NCBI RefSeq assembly: GCF_001746915.1
Contig: NZ_MJGC01000068.1
Location: 1-50,646, forward strand
Source of the DNA: Desertifilum tharense IPPAS B-1220
GTDB taxonomy: Bacteria; Cyanobacteriota; Cyanobacteriia; Cyanobacteriales; Desertifilaceae
Length of the DNA: 50,646 nucleotides
Direction of reading: 5' to 3'
Shown piece after piece: positions 1 through 7,357 of this stretch (the first letter of the stretch is position 1; the number at the start of each line of letters is the position of its first letter). The notes beneath the pieces were generated by a model that was not told the origin of the DNA, did no database searches, and was given only the letters and a program-made list of their open reading frames with translations. Position numbers and translations under genes: made by a program.

Positions 1-183
1 ACCGCAACCGACGGCACCGTTTATCCCATTGGCATGATCGCCGAACGCGATATTGTCCAGACTCAAGCCTTGAACTGGGATCTAACCCAAATCACCGCCC
101 AACCCCCAACTCCTAATTCCCAACTCCCTTCTTCTCTCAGCACTTTCTACTCAGCACTTAATAATGTATTGCGATCTCTTTAA
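1..183 (+). pseudogene. C-terminal end of a CBS-domain protein, tail replaced by repeat DNA
   Basis: An open frame enters from the left edge in frame 1 and stops at TAA 181-183. Its first residues (YPIGMIAERDIVQ, then QALNWDLTQI) match the end of a CBS domain of the kind found in cyanobacterial sensor kinases and diguanylate cyclases, where a second stretch normally continues. After residue 33 the reading frame runs into low-complexity repeat DNA (101-160) and codes for a proline/serine/leucine-rich tail that looks non-native. This suggests truncation by repeat insertion, but the upstream part is outside the window, so a protein that still functions cannot be excluded. The last 20 bases overlap the start of the next gene. 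Confidence 0.55.
101..160. repeat. Heptanucleotide repeat tract 1 (STRR type)
   Basis: Two kinds of degenerate heptamer stand next to each other: a pyrimidine-rich unit CCCAACT (102-130) and copies of CAGCACT (136-160), the reverse complement of the AGTGCTG unit seen at 7052, 23772 and 50420. Here the second block is inverted relative to the other three tracts. Such short tandemly repeated repetitive sequences are known from filamentous cyanobacteria. This tract lies inside the tail of the CBS-protein frame and ends just before the next ATG. Confidence 0.75.
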
Positions 184-1813
184 ATCTCGAGAACTTGGAA
201 ATCAGTCGAGGCGAATTAGAACTCAGATTGATTTTTGGTTTGTTTTATTTTTATTGGTTGCAGCTTTATTTTTATTTGGGATCGATCTAGGCAGTTTGCC
301 CCTGAGAGACTGGGATGAAGGGATTGTTGCCCAGGTAGCGAGGAATATTTCGCGATCGCCTTTTGATTCCCTTTCCTGGCTGTATCCTACCCTAGCAGGC
401 GAACCCTACCTCAACAAACCCCCTCTAATCCATATCCTCATCGCCCTGTTGTATAAAACTGTAGGGATTAATGAATGGACAACTCGGCTTCCCTCAGCTA
501 TTTTAACGGCGCTTTCAGTGCCGTTACTCTATGGGGTGGGGGTGGAAATTTTCCCTAAACGCACGCCTGCGATTTTTTCAGCTTTAATCTACCTGACGCT
601 TCTCCCCGTCGTGCGTCATGGGCGGTTAGCGATGCTAGATGGGCCGATTTTGTGCTTTCTGCTATTTGTATTTTGGTGTAATTTGCGGAGTCGGCGCAAT
701 TTACGTTACGCCCTGGGAACGGGTATTGGGATTGGCTTAATTTGTTTAACCAAGACCATTTTAGGCTTCTTGGTGGCTGGAATTGCCTTGCTATTTCTAT
801 TTTGGGATACTCCGCGCTTGCTGCGATCGCGCTATCTGTGGATCGGGTTAATCTTGGGCTTATGTCCCTTTTTATTTTGGGGAATCACCCAGTATCACTA
901 TTATGGCGATCGCTTTGTGGATACAGGCATTATGCAACAAGCCGTTAAACGCATTTGGCAGCCTGTGGAACAGCGCGGCGGGCCGGTGTGGTTTTATGTT
1001 CTCGAACTGCTTAAATATAGTTGGCCTTGGTTGCTGTTTATCCTTCCCGGCTACCGTCTGGTGTGGGAACATCGCAACACCAGTTGGGGAAAACTGATTT
1101 TGGTGTGGAGTAGCAGTTACTTCCTCGTCATTTCGGCGATGCAAACCAAACTCCCCTGGTACATTCTGCCCCTCTATCCCGCCTTAGCCCTTGTGGGTGG
1201 CGCGCAACTGACAGAAATTTGGCACCATTTTGGCAAATCTCCCTATATTATCGGTCGCAGTCGAGTGGCAACCCATCTCATCTTTAGCTTTTTCTTCCTC
1301 GGCGGCTTAAGCTGCTGGGTGACATTTATCTATCTGGGTTTTCTCGATCCTTTTTCCGATTGGACGCTGCCGTTGGTTTTTGCCTCAGTTGCCATTACCC
1401 TGACAGTAGCGGCAATTTTAATTGCTCAAAGCGATCGCCAATTTCTCTTAATCCTCTTCTGGGGATGTTATGTTTCCCTGTTATTATTTTGCACGTCCGA
1501 TTACTGGGTTTGGGAATTGCAAGAAGCCTATCCCGTTAAACCCGTTGCCGCAATGATCCTAGAACGCGTTCCTATCGATCGACCGATTTATACGTCTTAT
1601 CCCTACGTCAGACCATCCTTAGACTTTTATAGCGATCGCCATATCATTCCAGCCACATCTAACCAACTGCAACAATACTGGAACCAAACCGCCCAACCTT
1701 ATCTCTTGCTAGATCGTGCCAGCCTGCAACAGCTTCAACTCCCCCAACTCCACCGCCTAGAAAGCGTGGCTGAGTGGACGCTTGTCACCCGTAAATTACC
1801 CGACTCGCCTTAA
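164..1813 (+). CDS. GT39/ArnT-like membrane glycosyltransferase
   Basis: A 549-residue polytopic membrane protein of the glycosyltransferase family 39 / PMT_2 type, which transfers a sugar from a polyprenyl-phosphate donor on the outer side of the cytoplasmic membrane. After a first hydrophobic segment (about residues 24-44) comes the periplasmic acidic motif RDWDEG (D49, D51, E52), the signature of the catalytic loop in this superfamily. About ten more hydrophobic segments follow, then a soluble C-terminal part (about 440-549). The family length of 500-600 residues fits. The ATG at 164 lies only a few bases behind repeat tract 1 and has no clear ribosome binding site, so translation could start slightly downstream. 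Acceptor and sugar cannot be told from the sequence. Confidence 0.85.
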   Translation: MYCDLFKSRELGNQSRRIRTQIDFWFVLFLLVAALFLFGIDLGSLPLRDWDEGIVAQVARNISRSPFDSLSWLYPTLAGEPYLNKPPLIHILIALLYKTVGINEWTTRLPSAILTALSVPLLYGVGVEIFPKRTPAIFSALIYLTLLPVVRHGRLAMLDGPILCFLLFVFWCNLRSRRNLRYALGTGIGIGLICLTKTILGFLVAGIALLFLFWDTPRLLRSRYLWIGLILGLCPFLFWGITQYHYYGDRFVDTGIMQQAVKRIWQPVEQRGGPVWFYVLELLKYSWPWLLFILPGYRLVWEHRNTSWGKLILVWSSSYFLVISAMQTKLPWYILPLYPALALVGGAQLTEIWHHFGKSPYIIGRSRVATHLIFSFFFLGGLSCWVTFIYLGFLDPFSDWTLPLVFASVAITLTVAAILIAQSDRQFLLILFWGCYVSLLLFCTSDYWVWELQEAYPVKPVAAMILERVPIDRPIYTSYPYVRPSLDFYSDRHIIPATSNQLQQYWNQTAQPYLLLDRASLQQLQLPQLHRLESVAEWTLVTRKLPDSP

Positions 1814-1824
1814 GGGTGTAGTTA

Positions 1825-2229
1825 TTAGGGTTCGCGATCGCCCGTCTGTCGAAAATCAATCGCCTCTTGAACGCGTTCGATCAACAGATGCATCGGCTGT
1901 TCTTGACCTTTTAAACGTTCGGTTGCAGCCAACCCCAAACTGAGCATCACAATACTGGCCATCACCGCCAAAAACGAGGGAGGTTTTGCAATCCCAAAGT
2001 CGCGCAACAGACGTGCAAACGGGCGGCTTTGGCGTCGTAATAAACGACTCGATAAATGTTTGGGCGAAAATGGATCGCGGACATAGTGACCGCTTCGCGT
2101 AACCACCAGCCGTTCTTGACAGCGATGGCAGACATATAACCCACAGTCTAACTCGCTCGGTTTTATTCCTCTAGCGCGATGACAGATGGGGCAAATCGCA
2201 GAATGACTATCAAAAGTGTGAGCGTTCAT
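1825..2229 (-). CDS. Small zinc-ribbon protein with one membrane segment
   Basis: About 134 residues from an ATG at 2229; a TTG two codons upstream is also open. The N-terminal third holds two cysteine pairs (CPIC and CHRC) spaced like a treble-clef zinc ribbon. A basic, arginine-rich middle is followed by one hydrophobic segment (SFLAVMASIVMLSLGLA, roughly residues 86-103) and a short hydrophilic tail. I do not recognise a named family. The composition suggests a membrane-anchored metal-binding protein of cyanobacteria. It converges with the glycosyltransferase with an 11-base gap and is read away from the ClC gene. Confidence 0.7.
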   Translation of the reverse strand: MNAHTFDSHSAICPICHRARGIKPSELDCGLYVCHRCQERLVVTRSGHYVRDPFSPKHLSSRLLRRQSRPFARLLRDFGIAKPPSFLAVMASIVMLSLGLAATERLKGQEQPMHLLIERVQEAIDFRQTGDREP

Positions 2230-2346
2230 AATCAATTTTGCCCGACTTATCTCTCAGTCTAACCTCGATCTCGACCCATGTTTCTTTATCTGTGCAGAAC
2301 CCTAAACCCTAAAGCAACTTGTTAGGTTCTCCCGAACTGCCTCACA

Positions 2347-4290
2347 ATGATGAATAGAACTGAATTTTGCTTTCTAACTTCCCTCCATCTGGGATACTCG
2401 CGTTCAATGACAGTTGCCTCTAATATTGTCTCTCCTCAGCCCTCGACTGCTCGCACTTTCCGCACGCGCTTCATCAAAATTTTCAATCGCCTGCAACCCA
2501 CGCCTGAAACCATTTTACTGCTGCTAGCAGCCTTAATTGGTGGCGTGACGGGTATGGGGGTGGTGACGTTCCATTACCTGATTTATTTCATTCACAGCCT
2601 GACGCTAGACCACCTGATGGGGTTTATTTCCCGTTGGGGGGCTTGGACTTTAGCCTGCGTTCCCACACTAGGCGGCGTTGTGATTAGCTTAATGCGCCTT
2701 TCCATTCGCGATTTTGGGCCGGGGATTACCTCCTTAATCGCAGCGGCTCAAGGGTTGCGAGAATTAACCCCCTTGCGTCCCGTTTCTAAGATGCTGGCGG
2801 CCGCGATTTCTCTGGGGACGGGTGCCTCTTTGGGGCCTGAAGGGCCAAGTGTGGAGACGGGAGCCAATTTTGGGATGCTGGTGGGTCAAGTCTTAAAAGT
2901 CTCCCAAGAAAGGCAGTGCTTGCTCTTGGGGGCGGGGGCGGCGGCGGGTTTGGCGGCGGGGTTTAATGCGCCCATTGCTGGGGTTTTCTTTGCCTTAGAG
3001 GTGGTGTTGGGAACCTCGTTTGCGACTTCAGCCGTGAGCGTGGTGTTGCTGGCGGCGGTGGTGTCGGCGTTAATTGCTCAAATCTGTTTGGGAAATCAAC
3101 CGGCTTTTGATTTACCCGCCTATGAAGTGCGGAGTTTGCTGGAGTTACCGCTGTATCTGGGGTTGGGTTTGCTTGCTAGCGTGATTTCTTTGGCTTATAC
3201 CCAGGCAATTCAACTGGCGACGGGTTGTTTTACCGGGGAGGTGCGCGGCTGGGGATGGCTGAAGGCTTGGATTCCTAGGGCGTTACATCCAATGTTGGGC
3301 GGTTTGTTTGTGGGGGTGCTGGCACTATATTGGCCGCAGGTTTTGGGGGTGGGCTATGAAACGATTGAGTCGATGTTGCAGGATGTGCAGTTTTCCCTGG
3401 GGCTGTTGGTGGGGTTGCTGGTGCTGAAGTTGCTGGCGACGGCGGTGAGTTTGGCGAGTGGGTTGGTGGGGGGAATGTTTGCTCCGGCGATGTTTTTGGG
3501 AGCGTCGTTGGGGCTAGTTTATGCGAAGGTTTTGGCGATCGCCCTACCAGGTGCGGCTCAGGTAATGGCGGCTCCCCCAGCTTACGCAATGGTGGGGATG
3601 GCGGCGGTGTTAGCGAGCAGCGCTAAGGCTCCTCTGACGGCGATTTTATTGTTGTTTGAACTGACGCGAGACTATCGGATTGTTTTACCGTTGATGGCGT
3701 CGGTGGGTTTGAGTGTTTGGCTGATGGAGCGGTTTAAGCCCAAGGCTTCTCCGGCAACGCTGCCCGATACTTCGTCGGGGTTGCAGGTGCCTCAAGAGAC
3801 GCTGAAACAGGTGCCTGTTGCGGCGGCGATGCAATCTTCTTCGGTGTTAAAGTTTTTGGGTTCTATGTCGATTTTAGAGGCGGGTTTTACGCTGATTAAT
3901 GCCCGCACTCATAGCGCGTTGGTGGTGGATGAGGCGGAGCGCTTAATTGGGATTGTCACCTTACAAGATATTAATCGGGCGATCGCGCGGACGGAGCGAT
4001 CGCTGCTCGAACCTCAATTTTTAACTCAAGCGGTGCAGGCGATTTGCACAACCGATCTGCTGACTGCCTATCCCGATGAGTCAATTGCAGAGGCTCAAGA
4101 ACGCATGGCAAGACGGGGATTGCGTCAACTCCCGGTCGTCGAACGTCACAATCCCCAACAGGCGATCGGTTTATTGGAAAAATCAGGAATTAACCTCGCG
4201 GGCGATATTGCCATCACTCAAGAGGCGTTAATGAAATATTTAGCAGTAGATGCCCGCAGAAACGATGAAATTCAGTTGGCAACTCGATAG
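2347..4290 (+). CDS. ClC-family chloride channel/transporter with C-terminal CBS pair
   Basis: 647 residues. The N-terminal two thirds are a ClC membrane domain with the motifs that line the anion path: FGPGIT in place of GSGIP, GPEGPSVE with the gating glutamate, and GGMFAPAMF matching GxFxP. The cytoplasmic tail (about residues 495-635) holds two CBS modules, which in ClC proteins bind adenine nucleotides and modulate gating. Presence of the gating glutamate is compatible with H+/Cl- exchange, though channel and exchanger types cannot be separated by this alone. Two starts are possible: ATG at 2347 and ATG at 2407 (MTVASNIV). The latter removes 20 residues of unconserved look and may be the real one. 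Confidence 0.93.
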   Translation: MMNRTEFCFLTSLHLGYSRSMTVASNIVSPQPSTARTFRTRFIKIFNRLQPTPETILLLLAALIGGVTGMGVVTFHYLIYFIHSLTLDHLMGFISRWGAWTLACVPTLGGVVISLMRLSIRDFGPGITSLIAAAQGLRELTPLRPVSKMLAAAISLGTGASLGPEGPSVETGANFGMLVGQVLKVSQERQCLLLGAGAAAGLAAGFNAPIAGVFFALEVVLGTSFATSAVSVVLLAAVVSALIAQICLGNQPAFDLPAYEVRSLLELPLYLGLGLLASVISLAYTQAIQLATGCFTGEVRGWGWLKAWIPRALHPMLGGLFVGVLALYWPQVLGVGYETIESMLQDVQFSLGLLVGLLVLKLLATAVSLASGLVGGMFAPAMFLGASLGLVYAKVLAIALPGAAQVMAAPPAYAMVGMAAVLASSAKAPLTAILLLFELTRDYRIVLPLMASVGLSVWLMERFKPKASPATLPDTSSGLQVPQETLKQVPVAAAMQSSSVLKFLGSMSILEAGFTLINARTHSALVVDEAERLIGIVTLQDINRAIARTERSLLEPQFLTQAVQAICTTDLLTAYPDESIAEAQERMARRGLRQLPVVERHNPQQAIGLLEKSGINLAGDIAITQEALMKYLAVDARRNDEIQLATR

Positions 4291-4358
4291 TAAAGTTACC
4301 AACTTGGTTTCAGCTTGTTCGCAAAAATCTAGACAATTTGCGCTAGAGTCGATCGACC

Positions 4359-4760
4359 CTAGGCGACCTCTTCGCGCTCGTCCACATCCACTTGCTTGAG
4401 GTGAATATGTTTGCGACCTAGGGAGATTTCAAACTCATCGCCCGGTTTGAGATCCATTTGCTTGGTATAGGCTGCACCGATCAGCAAGTTACCGTTAGAT
4501 TGGACGCTAATCCGATAACTTGCACTGCGACCGCCGCGACCATTGGCACTTTGTTTGCCATCTAACTCAATTCCTTCAGCATCAATCAGCGCATTCAGGA
4601 ATTTCATCATATTGACTCGCTCTATACCATTCTTTGTGACGGTATAGTAGCCGCAGGCTCTCGCTTTTTCTTCTTTGCTAAGATTTCCTAGCTCTTTAAC
4701 CTTTCTTACCAGGTCTTCGCCTGTTAAGGGTTCAATTTTTTTCTTTTTGGTACTACTCAT
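4359..4760 (-). CDS. cyAbrB transcriptional regulator (AbrB-like, cyanobacterial type)
   Basis: 133 residues from ATG 4760, with CAGG a few bases upstream; a TTG one codon earlier is also open. Cyanobacterial AbrB homologues carry the DNA-binding AbrB/SpoVT-like fold at the C-terminus, here LKPGDEFEISLGRKHIHLKQ near the end, after a conserved N-terminal half with ACGYYTVTKNG and VNMMKFLNALIDAEGI. This pattern is closer to the cyAbrB2 branch (Sll0822 type), which influences nitrogen and carbon metabolism genes in Synechocystis, than to cyAbrB1 as I remember them. It is a single gene with its own leader, convergent with the ClC gene. Confidence 0.92.
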   Translation of the reverse strand: MSSTKKKKIEPLTGEDLVRKVKELGNLSKEEKARACGYYTVTKNGIERVNMMKFLNALIDAEGIELDGKQSANGRGGRSASYRISVQSNGNLLIGAAYTKQMDLKPGDEFEISLGRKHIHLKQVDVDEREEVA

Positions 4761-4785
4761 CAACCTGAAACTTGAACTACAAGGG

Positions 4786-4816
4786 GATATACTTTGATGT
4801 TAGCTGGTCTTTGCAA
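4786..4816 (-). promoter_or_regulatory. Possible promoter of the cyAbrB gene
   Basis: Read on the minus strand, TTGCAA (4811-4816) and GTATAT (4787-4792) are spaced by 18 bases and lie about 26-50 bases upstream of the cyAbrB start. They resemble a sigma-70 type -35/-10 pair. Pattern match only. Confidence 0.3.
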
Positions 4817-5149
4817 TCGGGAAATAACCGTTAGCATAGTGTCAGCTAGTAAAAACATATTACACTGACTGCGCTCAAAAATTCACGCGATGCTTTTAGT
4901 TTTTGGTCAACAGTTGTTAAGCAGGAACAAGTTTGAGACTTAAAAAACATAAACCTCTGTTAATACACCCGGCAGATCGATTAAAGATCGCCCTCCCGAC
5001 TCAGCATTAGTATTGAGCATCGCCAAATCGAAGGTGACAGCAGAGCAGTGACATCTAACACCAATCCACTGTTGAGATCCCCAGCAGCGATCGCGCCTTA
5101 ATCGCCTTGAAAAATTTCCCCTCCCTCAAGTAGAGAAACACCCAGTTCC
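4817..5149. other. Intergenic region between cyAbrB and the Rrf2 gene
   Basis: These 333 bases hold no convincing gene, tRNA or strong stem-loop. The region separates two divergently read regulator genes and presumably contains both promoters. No ribosome binding site of standard strength precedes the Rrf2 ATG. Confidence 0.5.
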
Positions 5150-5593
5150 ATGAAGCTAACCCGTCGCGGTCACTATAGCGTTAAGGCGCTACTGGACTTG
5201 AGTTTGCGACCCGGATACGGCCCGGAATCGGTCAGTGCGATCGCCACTCGCCAAGACTTACCGGCCCCCTATTTAGAGAAATTACTGATAGAAATGCGTC
5301 GCGCCGGATTGGTTGAGTCGATCCGAGGGTCAAAAGGCGGCTATCAGCTCGCGCGATCGCCTGCACAAATATCTTTAGGTCAAATATTAGAAGCGGTTGG
5401 GGAAACAATTGAACCCCTTGGGCGTCATCATCCCGATCCGGATCGAGTCGAAGACTGGGTGACATTTAGCCTCTGGAATCGGCTGCATCAAAAGCTTAAA
5501 GAAGCCTTATATAGCATTACCCTAGAAGACCTCTACTACGATACCCGGAGTTGGCAAGCCGCCCAAGGAGAAGAAAGCAGCTTTGTGGTTTAG
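5150..5593 (+). CDS. Rrf2-family transcriptional regulator without cluster cysteines
   Basis: 147 residues with the Rrf2 winged-helix domain: MKLTRRGHYSVKALLDL at the start, LPAPYLEKLLIEMRRAGLV as recognition-helix region and SIRGSKGGYQLAR as wing. Canonical Fe-S sensing members such as IscR use three cysteines in the following loop. This protein contains no cysteine at all, so it should not bind a cluster through cysteine. The C-terminal helix region (about 95-147) is typical of the cyanobacterial form. Its stop codon overlaps that of the opposing Trypco1 gene by 4 bases. Confidence 0.9.
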   Translation: MKLTRRGHYSVKALLDLSLRPGYGPESVSAIATRQDLPAPYLEKLLIEMRRAGLVESIRGSKGGYQLARSPAQISLGQILEAVGETIEPLGRHHPDPDRVEDWVTFSLWNRLHQKLKEALYSITLEDLYYDTRSWQAAQGEESSFVV

Positions 5594-5988
5594 CTGTCAG
5601 TTTTGTTATCGTAAGAACACTTCACCGTAATTTTAAGATTGCTTTGGGTTTTGCCGCTAGCAATGTAAGGAATCCCTCCATCTGCACTCAGACTGACGCC
5701 AAATTCTAGAGTCACCTCATTGACATTGGCAGCCCCAAAATTCTTAAACGCATTCAGGGAATATGCGGCATAAGCCCGAATTGTACTTTGCAGCATCTTT
5801 AAAGAAGCCGCAGGAGAGATCGTCTGAGTCGGCTTACTTCCCGGCCAACCTTTTTGGCCGTTGCGTCTTTGTTCGGGTTCCTCCGGATTCATCAACTCGG
5901 TTAAGAGCGATTCCGTATCCGACTGGGCTTCAATATAAAGCACTGTATTTTCATCAAGCTGTAAAGGGACGAGTTTAGTTGTACTCAC
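5590..5988 (-). CDS. Trypco1 (CU044_2847-like) domain protein
   Basis: 132 residues from a GTG start with an AGGA box (read on the minus strand) about 8 bases upstream. The chain opens with beta-strands (LVPLQLDENTVLYIEA), has a helical middle, and ends with VTLEFGVSLSADGGIPYIA and LKITVKC, the pattern of the trypsin-co-occurring domain 1. Trypco1 has been described from comparative genomics as a partner of trypsin-like peptidases and other effectors in predicted conflict or signalling systems. No peptidase, NACHT/STAND or TIR gene is adjacent here, so the role is open. It lies tail-to-tail with Rrf2 and diverges from cobD. Confidence 0.75.
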   Translation of the reverse strand: MSTTKLVPLQLDENTVLYIEAQSDTESLLTELMNPEEPEQRRNGQKGWPGSKPTQTISPAASLKMLQSTIRAYAAYSLNAFKNFGAANVNEVTLEFGVSLSADGGIPYIASGKTQSNLKITVKCSYDNKTDS

Positions 5989-6045
5989 GTCAGTATTCCT
6001 ATTCCTTATGCGTCAATAGATGCGATGATTGATTGTGTCGAAAAA

Positions 6046-6069
6046 TCACCCCAGACAAAACCTGGGTGA
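6046..6069 (+). other. Stem-loop before cobD
   Basis: TCACCCCAG and CTGGGTGA form a stem of 8 pairs with one bulged C and a 7-base loop. It lies inside the longest possible reading frame of cobD. This argues for the downstream start at 6099 and a structured leader. No uridine run follows, so it is not a standard terminator. Confidence 0.4.
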
Positions 6070-6098
6070 CACCCCTGAAGGGAGAAGACCCGATCCGC

Positions 6099-7085
6099 TT
6101 GAATGCACCCTTAGATCGCAGCGCGATCGCCCTATTACTCGCAGCCTTTCTCGATTATTTGGTTGGCGATCCGTGGGGATGGCCTCATCCGGTTCAACTC
6201 ATGGGCTGGGTTATCTCCCGCTATAGCCAATGGGTCTTTCAATACTGCTCAAATCCTCGCATCCTTCGCCTAGCCGGAATGGTTCTCGGAACCGGATTAA
6301 TTGCAGGTAGCGGTCTTATAAGTTGGCTATTCATTCAAGTTGCCGATCGCTGGCATCCTGTCCTCAGCCTAACGATTGAAACCCTCTTATTAGCCAGTTG
6401 TTTTGCAGGCAGAAGTTTAAGACAAGCAGCCATTGATGTCTTAAAACCCTTAACCGCTGGAGAATTAGAAATGGCTCGTCAAAAACTCAGCCTTTATGTA
6501 GGGCGCGATACAGAAAAATTATCCCCTTCAGAGATTTTTCGCGCCCTTTTAGAAACCGTCAGTGAAAATACCGTCGATGGCGTCACCGCCCCCCTCTTTT
6601 TTGCGATCGCGGGCGCATTGATTCCCGGCGTCGGCCCCCTACCCTTAGCGATCGCCTACAAAGCCGCCAGCACCCTCGACTCAATGGTTGGCTATCGAGA
6701 ACCCCCCTTCACCGACATTGGCTGGTTTAGTGCCAAATTAGAAGACGCCCTCACCTGGCTTCCCTGTCGCCTCACCGTCCTCACCCTCGCCCTTATTTCT
6801 GGCAAACCGCGCCAAGTTTGGCAAATCTGTCAGCGAGACGCCCCCCAAGACCCCTCCCCCAACTCCGGCTGGAGCGAATCTGCCTATGCTGCCATTCTCG
6901 GCGTCCAACTCGGCGGAACCAACACCTATCGCGGCAAAATCAAAACCAAACCCCTCTTAGGAGATCCCATCAATCCTATTACCCCCGAAACCCTAAATCG
7001 CGCCTTCACCCTCACCCGCCACTGTTTCCTCCTTTGGCTAGCCGCTTTCTTAGTGCTGAAAGGAGTGCTGAGTGTAAAGTGCTGA
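6099..7085 (+). CDS. cobD: Adenosylcobinamide-phosphate synthase (CobD/CbiB)
   Basis: An integral membrane enzyme that attaches aminopropanol (phosphate) to adenosylcobyric acid late in cobalamin synthesis. The N-terminal motif LLAAFLDYLVGDPWGWPHPVQ and the internal YVGRDT, SENTVDG, YKAASTLDSMVGY and DIGWFSAKLED stretches are diagnostic. The frame is open from a TTG at 6033. I prefer the TTG at 6099 because GGAGAAG lies 11 bases upstream, the extra residues are not family-like, and a stem-loop lies there. This gives 328 residues, the usual size. The last ten residues and the TGA stop are written by repeat tract 2 (AGTGCTG units), so the native C-terminus has been altered. Confidence 0.9.
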   Translation: MNAPLDRSAIALLLAAFLDYLVGDPWGWPHPVQLMGWVISRYSQWVFQYCSNPRILRLAGMVLGTGLIAGSGLISWLFIQVADRWHPVLSLTIETLLLASCFAGRSLRQAAIDVLKPLTAGELEMARQKLSLYVGRDTEKLSPSEIFRALLETVSENTVDGVTAPLFFAIAGALIPGVGPLPLAIAYKAASTLDSMVGYREPPFTDIGWFSAKLEDALTWLPCRLTVLTLALISGKPRQVWQICQRDAPQDPSPNSGWSESAYAAILGVQLGGTNTYRGKIKTKPLLGDPINPITPETLNRAFTLTRHCFLLWLAAFLVLKGVLSVKC

Positions 7086-7357
7086 GTGCTTCTCCAAGTG
7101 CTGAGTGTAAAGTGCTGAGTGCTGAGTGGGAAGAGAGTACGGAGTTACAACAGAGTGCTGAGTGAGAAGAGGGTGGGGGAAAGGAGTGCTGAGTGCTGAG
7201 TGCTGAGTGCTGATTGATCTGGGAGTAAGTCAGAATTAATCCCGAATTCCTCTTTTCCCTAACTCCCAACTCCCAACTCCCTTTTTTCCCCAACCCCTAA
7301 CTCCCAACTCCCAACTCCCTTCTTCCCCCCAACTCCCAACTCCCAACTCCCAATTCC
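7052..7357 (+). repeat. Composite heptanucleotide repeat tract 2
   Basis: Block A (7052-7214) has perfect and degenerate AGTGCTG heptamers in several runs, split by purine-rich spacers. After a spacer of about 40 bases, block B (7255-7357) has CCCAACT heptamers with CCCCTAACT and TTCTTCCCC variants. The tract fills the gap between the convergent cobD and hybrid-kinase genes and provides the stop of cobD; the kinase stop (7358-7360) abuts block B. It is STRR-like repetitive DNA without coding potential of its own. Confidence 0.85.

Noticed and set aside
3275..3589. 104-codon minus-strand frame inside the ClC gene
   Set aside because: Proline/serine-rich shadow caused by the GGC/GGG-rich coding strand of the channel.
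6001..6098. Cobalamin riboswitch before cobD
   Set aside because: The leader is too short and lacks the conserved B12-box sequence; only a simple bulged stem-loop is present.
7052..7357. Tandem repeats that might be read as a CRISPR or a minisatellite gene
   Set aside because: Units are 7 bases and directly abutting, with no unique spacers and no cas genes. They fit STRR heptamer repeats.
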